A stretch of DNA of 64,000 bases from Nemopilema nomurai (taxonomy: Eukaryota; Cnidaria; Scyphozoa; Rhizostomeae; Rhizostomatidae). Every line of letters starts with the position of its first letter. The first letter of the stretch is position 1. A program made the position numbers and the translations under genes. The notes beneath the pieces were generated by a model, which made no database searches, had not been told where the DNA came from, and saw only the letters and a list, made by a program, of their open reading frames with translations. Of the stretch, positions 23,901 through 35,085 are shown piece after piece. The DNA lies in NCBI GenBank assembly GCA_003864495.1, contig PEDN01001358.1, positions 582,422 through 646,421 of the forward strand. The letters run 5' to 3'.

Positions 23901-26900
23901 GTAGAGAAGGTCTTGAGTGGGTCTTCAATATTTAAAGATGTTAGCGGAAAATCATCGCCTCACAACCCTGGGCTAACTCCTGCTAAACTCGGGTCATGCA
24001 GCACAGAATGAAAGTCAAATAGCTAACACATGCCAAACATAAGAGGTTTTAGCGAAATCTCCAGCACGAGTTTGCAAATCTCTGCATCTTGCAAGATCTG
24101 TCACAGCGAAGATTTCCTCCTGATCAAATGTCATCAACATACGGCTTGTGTTTGTTTGTGTTTATCATTGCCAGTAATTTCCGTCCCGTAGCAGTACTCT
24201 AGCTATCATTACAATAAGGATAATAGATCTTGGCGATTTATTGTTCTTTCGTCGGAGGGACGCTTGATCGCCTACGCTCGATTATCTCTATCATTTCGGA
24301 AATCGCACTTGCGCTAAATCTGTGACAGATGGACTTTGTCACCTCCGTAGGTCCTATTGCTTGACGCTAAGCAAAGTAAATCGCAACCCATTCCCTATCA
24401 CTGTGCTTTTCTTTTCTGCTATCTCGTAGGAGTATTTCTTCTCGCTTATTTGATTGCTTCACAACAAGGGATTTTAAAAAAACAATGCTTCTACTCAGAT
24501 ACTTATTTGTGTTTATTTCTGGCGAGGTTTAGGTCACGAGCCTGTTTCGGTGACATTTTCACGCATGTGCGTTGCATGATAGACATTAACACTCTCCAGA
24601 GAGTCCAACATCAAAATCACTGCCTAGGTGAACCGTAAAGTTTTATCTTATCATCAAAGACTTGTCGACCTATCTTGCAAATCGCTCCTACAATAACAGC
24701 GAAGATCGCTTTTAGGGGGGTCTCGTAATTGATAATTGCGAAATGGAGAGCTGACGTTGCGCCGTTCGGCTGACAGCCGTGAATTGGAGGGTGACTTCTG
24801 AATGACCTAGAAACGTGAAGGACTTATCCCACAAACTCCGGTATAAAATCAAATCCTTCCTGGAGCCCCTTTCATCCTTCAGGATTTAATTTGGTCGAAT
24901 TTGAATGAAAGCGTAGAAATGTTGGAATGCCCCCTTTGTGAAGTTAATGCCGATGCACCTGCGTACCGAGCTTCTTTTGAATGAGGATCCACAATTATGT
25001 TAGTGTATACGACTTTACGGCAAGGGGATCAGGTAGGCCCCGCCCATTTCATAAGCAACCTTAATGTTTATAGTTTTCTTGAAATCGCAAGGAGCGATAT
25101 TTTTACAATAAGTCATATGGCTCAGACCACAGTGGAAGGGGCATCGATAGTGAAGGGTTAAGGAAAATCTCCCTTTAAAGCGAATTAGCTGGATCTCGCG
25201 CATTCACGAAGCTTCGCTCAATCCAAAGCTCTTTCAAATTTGCCAAAGACCACGTCAAAACTAATAGATAATCCGTCTCACTCGTCAATTAGCTTTGAAG
25301 TAGCACTTCTTCTAACAGAACAATGCTTTCTTGCAATTCGCTGATTCATTATCCCTATTTTTCGCCCATACATCCGCAAATTAGGCCAGCACAATTGAAC
25401 AAGTGAATGCTTTTCGATGATGCATGTTCTGGCAGTCAGATGATGATTTTGTTTAGGCATTCAGCAATGGACTTTGAGCCCACCCTATAGCCCTGAAACT
25501 TTGGTAATCGCCCTTTAGGAGTCGCTCTGATTTAGGTCAACATCTAGTCTGATTGATCGAAATTCATTGGCTGTTTGTTTCTGCAGACAAGTGCGGTTCA
25601 CCGCTGATTCAAGACCGGGCGGAGAGGGACCGGCAAGTGTTTGGGAACCAGGAGCGGTACGACAGGTACGCGACCGCCAAGTGCATTGACTGCTCGAGGG
25701 AGTCATGGAAATCGAAAAAGTTCACCACCACTGGTATGAACACGGAGGTCAGCGTCAACCCCAGCATTGAAATAGACCTGCGAGTATTCTCCGGTATTAA
25801 CGGTACCAACAGCATCCACTATGTGCACCCCCAAACAACAAATGCCGCCTCGTACAACGGCCGACTCACCAGGCTGCGGTCATCGGTCATGAGGCAGCCG
25901 CAGCCCATTGGCCCTCCTCCTGGGATTGTCCACATGAACGGCGGCCGTAAAGAAATTGCCGTCACGGCACTGCCATCTATACAAGTAAGCAGTATCAAGT
26001 CAATGGCAAGCGTTAATGACCTTGATATTCCTAGGCCAAGAGAAGGCTCCCCTAACTTGTCTCCCAGCCCAAGCAGGGAAATACCACCAGTAGCTTTCTC
26101 TAGTTTTCAGGCAACGCAGATAAGTTACCCCAGGGGCCCAGCGCCCTACCACCCACACCCAGACATTCGCTACGATCAGCCACCACCTTTGCGTAGCCCT
26201 CAAGTCCGAAGTCCACATGATGTTCAACGAAGTCCTCCACATATAAACGGCGATGCTGCCCCGCACCATTCCCACCTTCAGCCGCCGAGCGTAGCTATGA
26301 AGGAGGACAGTCCAGATGGCAACCCGACTGTGTATGTGCTGCCAAATGACTTTGACGTCAATGGCGGGTACGAATCGCACTTTTCTGCGTATGGCTCCCT
26401 CAGCCACGATGACGTAAGAAGGCATGATGAGATGCGCAGGCATGAGGAAATGAGACGCCAGGATGAGGCCCGCAGGCAGGAGGAAGCCCGCAGGCAGGAG
26501 GAGCTGCGGAGGCAACGGGAGTCGCGGATGCAGGAGGAGAAGAGGATAGATGAGGCTGACGTATCATCTAGCAAGCGCCTGAAGCAGGAACCAATGCCAA
26601 GTTTTGCACTCCCAACTCAGGTATTCACTTAGGCATACTCTTAAGCTATATTTTTTCGCGTATATTGAAATTGAGCTTTCGTCAAGAAACTTTTTATTCT
26701 GCATTTCAACACGTGATACCTTCAAGGGTGCACTTGAAGAAAGCCTGTATATATCATTGCATCTTTGCAGATAAGTGAACTTCTTTTCTTCATCTTCCAT
26801 TCTCTCTACCTTCTCTTTCTTCTTCCCCGTCAATATTTCTTTGAATTTAACTTCCTGCTCTTCAGTTTTTCACCTTTTGTTTTGTCTTTTCTTCTTCTTT

Positions 26901-27668
26901 CTGCACATATGTTATCTTCTCCTTGCTGTTCTCTCATCTAACTCCTTTCCCTCAATCGTCTTCCTCATTCCTTTCCACCATCTCTCTCTTCTACCTCTTC
27001 TACTCCATTCAGTCAGCCCTTTTCATCAAATAACTTAGTCATGTCAGGTGCATACTTCGCTTCTCTATCCTTCATTTTCACTTCATTTGATTCGGATGTC
27101 TTCGCTTCACAATCCACTTCCTTTTAACCAATACTGAAATAGAAGAATATAATTTGATGAACTATGATCTGTTTCACAGGTGAATCTAAATGACTCAGAG
27201 AACATGAAGCCTGAAATCAAGTTCTCGCCTCAGAATTCAAACAGCTGTTCGCCTACATCTTTACAAGAAGAGAACGAGAGCCCAAACACAGTGGAAAGCG
27301 GCAACACGCAGAAGTTGTACTGCAAGATCTGTCACAAGGTGTTTAGCACGAAGAGCCTGCTTTATAAGCACCTGCGAGGTCATAGCTCAGACGAAAAACC
27401 GTATAAGTGCCAAGAATGCGGCCAGGGGTTCACGTTAAGCAGCAATCTGAGGCAGCACAGAATCATCCATCGAGGCTACAAGCCTTTCCAGTGTGAGTAC
27501 TGCGGCAAGAAGTTTATGAGGTCGAATGTATATAAGCAGCACAGGAGAATACATACTGGAGAGGAAATGTATAAATGTAGCCTTTGCCCAAGTGAGTTTC
27601 TTCAGAAGTATGCCCTGGTAAAGCACATGAAGAAACAGCACGATGTCGATACTGGTGATAACATATAG
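20960..27668 (+). CDS. C2H2 zinc-finger protein, last three exons
   Basis: Three exons join in frame: 20960-21164, 25587-26620 and 27180-27668 (TAG), giving 575 residues, 5' incomplete. Acceptors are TTTTCAG, TTCTGCAG and TTTCACAG; donors are GTTTGT and GTATTC. Exon A and the start of exon B encode a compact part of no recognised family, with CIDC and LRVF words. The middle is rich in Pro, Ser and His. Residues from 26417-26544 form an Arg/Glu hexad repeat (RRQEEA type), likely a long charged helix, followed by the possible nuclear signal KRLK in an LKQE sumoylation-like motif. Four C2H2 fingers follow at 27321-27383, 27408-27470, 27492-27554 and 27576-27641, the last with HX4H spacing. It is likely a nuclear DNA-binding regulator. 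The first in-frame ATG is late in exon A, so upstream exons probably exist. Confidence 0.85.
21323..21484. mobile_element. hAT-type MITE with 8-bp target-site duplication
   Basis: The left end is CAGGGACGTAGGAA and the right end TTCCTACATCATTG, a 14-bp terminal inverted repeat with a few mismatches. GCTAGAAT flanks it exactly on both sides (21315-21322 and 21485-21492). An 8-bp duplication with ends starting CA(G) is typical of hAT transposons. At 162 bp it cannot encode a transposase. It sits in the first visible intron of the zinc-finger gene. Confidence 0.8.
22501..22850 (+). repeat. Polypyrimidine (CCCTCC/CTTGCTC) tract
   Basis: About 350 bases are nearly all C and T, built from imperfect repeats of CCCTCCCTCTTGCTCCC and shorter variants. 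Long open frames exist on both strands only because the composition excludes stops; they encode Ser/Pro/Leu or Arg/Glu/Gly monotony. It lies inside an intron of the zinc-finger gene. Tracts like this can form triplex DNA. Confidence 0.85.
23081..23086 (-). terminator. Minus-strand poly(A) signal AATAAA
   Basis: TTTATT on the plus strand reads AATAAA on the minus strand, starting 12 nt after the stop codon of the small minus-strand ORF ending at 23098. Its position suits 3'-end processing of that transcript. Confidence 0.4.
23098..23304 (-). CDS. Small single-pass membrane protein, nested in an intron
   Basis: A 68-residue ORF starts at ATG 23304 and ends in TGA. Residues 1-36 are amphipathic and basic near the end (KKVK at 26-29). 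Residues 37-59 are a strongly hydrophobic segment, followed by a short polar tail (IDPSK). By the positive-inside rule the N-terminus would face the cytosol. An AATAAA follows 12 nt after the stop, which argues for a real transcript. It lies antisense within the 4.4-kb intron of the zinc-finger gene. No family is recognised. The frame opens only 16 codons before the ATG, so ATG 23304 is the likely start. A chance ORF cannot be excluded. Confidence 0.4.
   Translation of the reverse strand: MLSESRMALRIIEEPQTIAPRLLAVKKVKQSDVSLMTFLHALIVCFALIFSFFIIIAGIEYMQIDPSK
26780..27010 (+). repeat. Pyrimidine-rich stretch in an intron
   Basis: C/T-rich sequence fills most of the 559-bp intron between the last two zinc-finger gene exons. 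It has no regular repeat unit and ends well before the acceptor at 27178-27179. Confidence 0.6.
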
Positions 27669-28657
27669 ATCACTGGTGTGCATGTGATAATCACATGAAA
27701 GTAGATGATAGAGCACGTGAAACGTGGCAAGTAGTACTCAAAGAGATAGTGCTGGTAGATTCGTTAGGAAGTTTTCCTGTCACCACGACAGTTTTGGGGT
27801 TAGTGGGGGTATGAATTCGTCGTAGATACGTTCTGATGAATAACTATGCTTTACCGCCTTCTGGATTAGGGTTCCTAGTAACGCGACTAACATATACGTC
27901 TCTGTGCCGTGAAGAGCCAGACGTCTTATGCCGTTTTGAGAAGGTCGTCAAGGCTGTACTGACTGTTTCACTAAGGCTTGTCTGCTTGGGACTGTTGTAG
28001 CTGGTATTTCGTGAGGAGTGTGTTAGGTATGAACTTCGCAGGTGATTCCGAGTTAGGACCGGAATGAGGTGTCGGGGCGAAACCGCAGCGGTGTGGGTGC
28101 TGTTTTGTTGGAGAAGGGAGCAAGGGCGAAGTGCCCCCGGAACTTTGATGACGCTGCAACATGCTGCAAAATGATGCCAAGCCTTAGGGGCTGCAAGCAG
28201 AGGGAGATACCCAAAGGGCATGCTGCGATTCACCACATTCGAGGGCTCAGATGATAAAAGAAGTTGGCTCTGTTCAAGGGTCAAGGTAGGAAATTATCAG
28301 TAATTTATACTATAAGAGGAACGTGAAAGTGCACTCAATGGAGGGTGAATTTTAACGTCATGAACTCGCATTGTTGGCAGGCTTTGAGAGGCTCGTCTCG
28401 AATTGGGCAGCCAATCAGCTGCTTTGTAAAGGATTTTTCATTTTTCTTACTAACGTATATGTTCATTCATTAATTACAACGGATAGGTATGCTGGAAGGC
28501 TTGCCCCTATGTGCAGGTAAACATTGCATCTGCGTAGGACGCAGTAGATTAGGCTACTATGGGTGGCTTTACAAGGTTAAGCATTTAGCATCGGTTTCTA
28601 GAATGGCCGAGCTAAAGCTTTCAACACACTTCACAAGACCCATCCCATTAATTAACT
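27669..28657. other. Downstream flank / 3' UTR of the zinc-finger gene
   Basis: No canonical AATAAA was found close to the stop codon. A 146-codon minus-strand frame at 27844-28284 has no domain or supporting signals. The 3' UTR end cannot be placed from the sequence. Confidence 0.4.
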
Positions 28658-28769
28658 GCAAGACATGGAATTGCACCATAGGGTAGCAAGACGTGGAATT
28701 GCACCATAGGGTAGCAAGACGTGGAATTGCGCCGTAGGGTAGCAAGACGTGGGATTGCACCGTAGGGTA
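28658..28769. repeat. 28-bp minisatellite, four copies
   Basis: Four head-to-tail copies of a 28-bp unit beginning GCAAGACGTGGAATTGCACC and ending GTAGGGTA, at 28658, 28686, 28714 and 28742. Copies differ at one to three positions. Confidence 0.95.
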
Positions 28770-29902
28770 GCTAAAGTTACGAATCTTTTCTTAGATTTTG
28801 ACATTGTTGAAATTACAAGTTTAACTTGGATTCCGTCGTTGCGAAGAAGGCTTGCTCCGGAGCAAGCAATACTTTATTAGATAATAATTAATTACAAGCT
28901 GGGAGCGTTTTCTCTATAAATGTAAATTAGATCAGAGGTTGTAATTGTAAAATAGATGGTAGAGGTATTAATTTATATTTCCCCTGATTGTTGTAGTAGT
29001 TGTGACCAAGTCATGTAAGTATAGATTTAACTCAACAAAGTTGTAATAGCATTTTGTAGGCCAAGAAGGTACCAGTAACAAGTTTGGAACAAACGCGCCC
29101 AATCACTCGAACATGCGTCAACTCTTACTTGATTTCCAGTAGGAGCCCGTGAGCATAATATTCCTTAATAATTGGCATTGCCAAATGTGTTTTTTCACAC
29201 ATTGGAGACTATCGGACAGCACCAGAACAGTTTGTCATTTCGGACGCTGGACGGTTTATGACTGTACCCCCTGGCGAACAATCACATGGCTGCCCCCGCG
29301 TGCGGTGCTTTTTAAAAGAAGCAGTGCGTCAGTGGCGAGCCGTGGCTTACCCGTCCGGCTCTACGCAAGATGGCAGCGAGTAGACCTGACGTGGCTCTTG
29401 CGACTGTGCCCCCTGATTCTTTCGTATTTACTTTCCCGCCAAACTGCACGCTCTGGCAGGTTACCTGCAACTGTTAAATGAATCCTTTTGTTGGCCTGAT
29501 ATCCTTGTGTCTATTTACTGAAACCGCAAACAAAAAGGCAATTTATTTCTTTAAGGCTAATGCATATCTTTCAGACAATGTCTGGTTCTATCCTGCTATC
29601 AGCACTAGTGTCTGACTCTGAATTTCCAACAATTTTATCCATAGGCAAATGGCATGTCTCGGTTTAGGCCCAGTGTTTTCCTTTTACGGCAGCAAACGCA
29701 AAGGCCGAGGTATTAACTGAGTCTACTTCTGCCTAAACCCCCTATCCAGCTACAACAACAGCTTTTCAGACAGGCATGACGCAGACTTCTATTCGCACAA
29801 ACTCAATTACATTTCATTTCTGAAACATATCTTGCCAAGAAAATTGCTGGCTTTAAGTCGCTTGAGCCCATAAGTGTGAGGTAGACTGGGTTTTCTTGGA
29901 GT
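28770..29902. other. Noncoding stretch
   Basis: No gene supported. A perfect 18-bp palindrome, GCTTGCTCCGGAGCAAGC, lies at 28850-28867. A 110-codon plus-strand frame at 29149-29481 is not family-like. Confidence 0.5.
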
Positions 29903-30274
29903 GTGAGACGATCTGAATTAATAACTGGAATTCTTGTGGGACACCCTGATAACAATCCTGAGCAACAAAGATTTCAAAGGATCCTTATGTCATTAGTCTC
30001 AAGGCTACTGCCTGATCAAGTGCCAACAAATCTTGCTATTTCAGCTTTGGCCACGACCAGACGAGATACTTCGAGACTGCATGGTGTGTTGACTGTTTCC
30101 AGGTCCCTTCGAAGGCCGCACACCACTTTTGATATCCAAATCAAACAATTTCACTGCTTTTCTATCTACCCAGTTCTACTTGACAAATACGAGAGAACTG
30201 TCATTATTTGTCTTGGAGTCTCTAGCAGCTTGCCATTGATTGAGCATTTATTCATTGTGGGGGTGGTTTTGTGA
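29903..30274 (+). other. Open frame of uncertain status
   Basis: A 123-codon frame opens after a possible acceptor (GGGTTTTCTTGGAG) and reads like ordinary protein at first (for example ILVGHPDNNPEQQ), then becomes less convincing. There is no recognised domain, no good donor and no ATG in strong context at the start. It may be a decayed mobile-element or gene fragment. Confidence 0.15.
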
Positions 30275-32421
30275 TAGTGACATTAGTCCAGTGTCAAGTT
30301 TTACCGTTCCAATTGTGGATGGTATTCATACCAAGGCTGGTCCTAGATTCGGACAGTTTTATTTGGGTATGTTAACTTGGCGTTGTTTCCGTCGAATAAA
30401 GGACAATTTTAGGCCTATCGCACGAAACAGTATCTTCTTAATAGTGACCCTTAACTCTCTGAGTAAATGAGCCAGCGAAAGTTGATATTCTAGTTAGCGT
30501 TGAGGTCTAGTGTGCACTTCTCCTTACTGAATTTCGCTCAGGTATGGTTGTGGCTGAATAAGAGCAAGCCATTTCTCTAACTCAAAGAGCACTCTTCAGG
30601 CAAATCTAATCTTCTCGCTGTCAAAAGTAAACTTTAGCAGCTATTTCAACACAGCTTTGACAAGGAACTGGAAACTAGAAGGGATGTTGGTTTTTCTGTA
30701 ACGATCTCTGGCTACCAACCTTGACTGTATTGTGAAAGTGTAGATTACTGAAATTGCGCATTGTCCTGGCTTAACCGCTAACCACCCTGATAAGACACCA
30801 GGGCCTTACTCACTTAGCAAAATCTCATTCTAAACATCACATGCCTTGCCCTTTGGAATACAGTAACAAGAAATTACCATGCCAAACAGACAAAAGCTGC
30901 AAAAGATCAGACAGCCGGGCACAAAGAGCTAGACGCTGTCTAGACTTGTGGTTTGAGGAGTAAGCCACACTCGTCTGTTTCGAAAAGGTAATACAGTTAT
31001 CTATAGCACAGCGGGATATGAACAATGCCACTCAGGATCTTTCGAGTTAGCCATATCGCGGCCTCCGCTCGTTGGTAGCCCTCCGCGCAAACTGCTCCCA
31101 CCAGCATCGCCCTGTCAATGCCCATGCACCTGCATTAACTAAGCTCTCTAATGTTGCCACTAAGCATGATGAATCAACGTGTAGTAATCGATGTGGTACA
31201 GTGATAGGAGGAAATCACCGCCCAGCCCCTGTCGCGCGGCACGTGCGAACAGAACCAGCGCGCCGACGGATGAGCAAGCTTTCGAAAATGACATAGGAGC
31301 CGAATGGCAAACTGCTTGGTCCGTCTCCTTGTCCCATTGCAAGCACGATGACGCTCTTGGGTCTTCCGAGGCCCCGCTTGTTCTGGTACCTTAACTCAAA
31401 TACCAAGGCGCATTGTTCTCCCTAAACGTTGTTTCTGGTACCTTTTCCCCATTTTTTATGAATAGATTCTTAAACGGTTGTTTTTAAAAAATTTTTTGTT
31501 TCACTACTTTCTGTGCTACAGAGCCACGGCTAACTTCTTCGTCTAACCAACTTCATTTAATATGATCTTCACATCAGAAAAGCACTTTCTATCTATTTCC
31601 TTATGATTTCAAAACAACAAAAGCATTAAGATCTATAGGCAGTACCTATGGCATCCTTCCAACCAAGTTATCACTCTGCCAATAAGGCTCATTTGTTGAA
31701 TGGGCTTTATGGTTCTTTTAGTAGGCCTGAAGCTTTAGTCGTTGCTCGCTATTCTTAAAGAAATAGTCCGTAATTTCACCGAAAATAGTAGATTTCTTTA
31801 CGATGAATAAACACTGTGGAATTTTTTAAGTTATCAGACACCTCCGCCTCCTTTCATTTGAAATTTCATAATATTTATCATGAGATTGGTATCGCTGCGA
31901 TTGGCGGCATGCCAATATTGGCAGCTGTTTCGATTCGCGCGCAGAAATGCACTCGAAGTCAAATGGGACGAAGGACGGTCCTCGCCCAGGCTGACTGGAA
32001 AGCCATCCAACCGACAAGCCATACTCCGATTTCACGCATGCCAGTCAACAGTGTTTGGATGGGCAGCTCCCATCATGCAATTCGGGCCGTGAGAGTCCAC
32101 CCTGAATACGTTTTGCTTGGCAAGATTCAAATACCGAGGGGATTTTCTTTAAATCCACCAAACTAGACAATGCACCAGACATAATCTCGACTAAGATAAC
32201 ATGTACGCTTAATTTCGAGCGTACTTACGCAGCGGCCAACAAGCGTACGCAGTGGCTTCTGCCAGTAGTAATCTCAGCTTCATGTCACCATATTAGCTTC
32301 GGTGGCGAAAAAAGCGACTTACAAGATTAATTTAGAGTTTTTGACTTGAGCCATTTATGATTCAGCCCATGCTTGGCAATTGTGAGTGCCCAGTAGTCTT
32401 GAGGTTTTTCTTCTTATAATC
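30275..32421. other. Noncoding stretch
   Basis: No supported gene. A TTTCTGGTACCTT-like word is duplicated near 31380 and 31432. Short frames on both strands at 31072-31406 and 31816-32166 overlap one another and show no family features. Confidence 0.45.
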
Positions 32422-32682
32422 TTATCCTCTGATGAAATATCTTCCCTGCGTCCCTGCCTTCTTTTGATATGCATGGTCACTTTGATCCATTACAGTCACG
32501 GCAAATGCCGTTCCACATTGCACGCCGAGTAAATCGCAGTCACGTGGCATTTCATAATCTTGCCTTTGTATGAAGACAGCTGCCGGCTCTTCAGCTAGAG
32601 TTGCTACTTTGCCGAGGACGACTTTATCAAAAGTCTTTAGGCCTTTTCCCTTACTTTCAGTAACAGCTACTTCTTCACACAA
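32422..32682 (-). CDS. Candidate coding exon of an unknown gene
   Basis: This minus-strand frame of 86 codons ends in TAA at 32422-32424. A weak acceptor (GATAGCAG) lies at its upstream edge. Protein-like stretches such as VVLGKVATLAEEPAAVF and DCDLLGVQCGTAFAV alternate hydrophobic and charged residues and have balanced composition, unlike nearby chance frames. No ATG starts it near the left edge, so it would be an internal or last exon, or a gene fragment. No family is recognised and no AATAAA follows closely. Confidence 0.25.
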   Translation of the reverse strand: MCEEVAVTESKGKGLKTFDKVVLGKVATLAEEPAAVFIQRQDYEMPRDCDLLGVQCGTAFAVTVMDQSDHAYQKKAGTQGRYFIRG

Positions 32683-34079
32683 ATCTGCTATCTAGACAAC
32701 TATTTCTGGTGTAAATTACGGACTTTTTTGCATTCTTAATTTTTAGAATAGTGGAAGGTACCCTGAAATTCTTCATGGAGCATTTAGCGCGTGTTTTTAA
32801 ATGCCCGGTCTGGGAAATTGAAGAAAAAGTTAGGCCATTTTAAAGGAGGTAAAACTGCTGCGGCAAAATTCTTAACTTATTGAAAGAGCTTCAAGGTATC
32901 CAATATTATTGATTAGATATTAGTTGTAAAGTATAGTATTTATTATTTGAAGAGTTAGTTATTGTTTCTTTGCTTGTTTAGCGAATGATCGGATTTATTA
33001 TAGTTTGCAACGAAATGTTTGGCCAGAGGAACCGACTATTTATGAAGGCAATGTCATTAGAAGTCTTTTAAAGCTGTACCCATAGTATGTAATAACATTT
33101 CCGTTGGGCATTTTAAAATCTCTTTTCGTTTAGGTCTCCCGTTTGTACTTCATTTATAGTAGATGATAACATTAAAATCTCTTTATACTAGCATTGTTGT
33201 TTTTATATAGTCAGTTTCTTTACTTCATTTTTTAATTCGATTCCTTTCAAATTGCACTGGCCTAGGTCTAAGCGGCTAGGAGTCAAATTAGTGCAGTAAA
33301 CTTTTCTACGTCACATTTTGTCCTTTCATTGCAAGTAAATGTGTTTCCTTTTTAAGTAAAATCCAAACGATACAAAGAGCAAAACAAGATTGTTCTTATA
33401 ATCATTTGCATTTTTGCTCATAGTTTTTAAGATATAAAATATTTGAATCTTAGCTACAGTTCTTAAAAACAGTCTAAAACAGTTTTAACAACAATCTGTA
33501 AACATTTTTACTTTAACAACAAGCCATGTCTCGTGGAGATGTATTTTTAAATATCCTCTTATCCTTCAATGTGAAGACATTTACCATCTTTTTTGACGAT
33601 GATCGTGATTAAACTTCTGATTACTTGATTCTTATGCAATGGTTCGACTAAATGCGGAAATGGGCAGACAACGTTGCAACTCAGGCCCAGTACCTTGTCT
33701 ATAGAAACTTCCGTTGTCGTCAATGTCTCGAAATACTTTGTGGGTGTTACGCGATGACGTCAAGGTAGACGGTGGACGTAAACACTGTCTTGATAATTAA
33801 TGACGAGAATTGGGAGAACACAGTGCAAGTAATCACCGCAAACTGATTCTTGTTCTTCCAAAGAAGCTTTTCGAAGTGGGTGCGTGCTTACCACGTGCAC
33901 CCACGCAGTCAGGGGGGGGGGGAGTTTGGTGGGCGGCTGGAATGTGTGCACCCTGCCCGCACATCAATTTTGTATACAAGAATATCGCGCATCATTCTTG
34001 TAAATGAAAAGTTGTTGGCAAACATTCCTGAATGTACCTGCAGCAATGAAAAAGGCTGGTGAATAGGAATCGAGTTAAG
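32683..34079. other. AT-rich noncoding stretch
   Basis: No exon seen. A 12-G run near 33912-33923 follows a short inverted repeat (GTGGGTGC ... GCACCCAC) at about 33876-33904, possibly the worn end of a small transposon. Confidence 0.45.
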
Positions 34080-34920
34080 ACGAATCGATGGCGAACAATC
34101 GAGAAACTAAATCATCGCCAAGAAAAGCAAAACACTCAGCATCAGTTGGTGGAGCAACATTATCAATACCCAACCAGTCATTGCAGCATCAGTCAATCAG
34201 TGCCAGTATATCAATCACAAACACTCGGTATCAGTCAATCACGAGGTGCTAATTTCACTCTGTGATAGTCAATATATACTAGTCAGTTTCAATTAATCAA
34301 TCCACATCTGTCCACGCCATTTATACCAATCAATCGAACTATGTATAGCTTACTTTGTGATAATCAATCGAAGTAAACCGATCGGTATCAGTCAATCAAT
34401 GCCAACCTGTCAATCAACATCGAAAACAGTATTGATTTGAGTCGATATTAATCAGACTGTAAATCAGTTATCATTGATGAATTGATATCATTTAATCACG
34501 ACGAATCAGTCATTTAACATAAATATCATGTCACTCAGCATTAATCCATCAAAAAAGGTCGATCACTATCAGGAGATTATTTCAGTCGCACTAATCAGCA
34601 AATCACAACCAATCAATACTGGTCAATCAGAAAACACCTCAACATTGCTAGAAATAGTTCTAGGTACTGTGAATTTTTGTACCACAAAGCGCTTGTTCTC
34701 AAAAACATTTTATATCAATCTAGATATTAGTACCTAATATGAATTACTCTAATGTTCCTAATATCAATCAATGAGCATCAACCTAACAATCAAAGCTAAT
34801 CACATCCAACCTATTTAAAAGTGTGTATATTTCCTCGTCTTATCAACCAACATCAATGACTCAGTCAATCAATTGACATCAGTCAGTCAGTCAAAATTAA
34901 TCAATATTGGTCAATTATAA
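34080..34920. repeat. CAATCA/CAGTCAAT-rich degenerate repeat
   Basis: For about 840 bases words such as TCAATCAAT, CAGTCAATCA and AATCAGT recur every 10-25 bases without strict phase. This looks like an old expanded tetra- or hexanucleotide repeat now worn by mutation. Confidence 0.75.
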
Positions 34921-35007
34921 AGGATCAAATAGTCTAAAATTTCTACAGCTTTTACAATGTAGCTAAAGCCATTGAACAAAGTCCAAACAACTTCAATATT
35001 GAGAATG

Positions 35008-35085
35008 ATATTGATAACCAATCACTTAATCACCAATCACTAGTTATCAATATTGATAACCAATCACTTAATCACCAATCACTAG
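35008..35085. repeat. 42-bp tandem duplication
   Basis: A 36-base segment beginning ATATTGATAACCAATCAC occurs at 35008-35043 and again identically at 35050-35085, separated by TTATCA. It adjoins the CAATCA-rich repeat and shares its words. Confidence 0.95.

Noticed and set aside
27844..28284. 146-codon minus-strand open frame
   Set aside because: Lies in the probable 3' flank of the zinc-finger gene and shows no domain, splice site or poly(A) signal.
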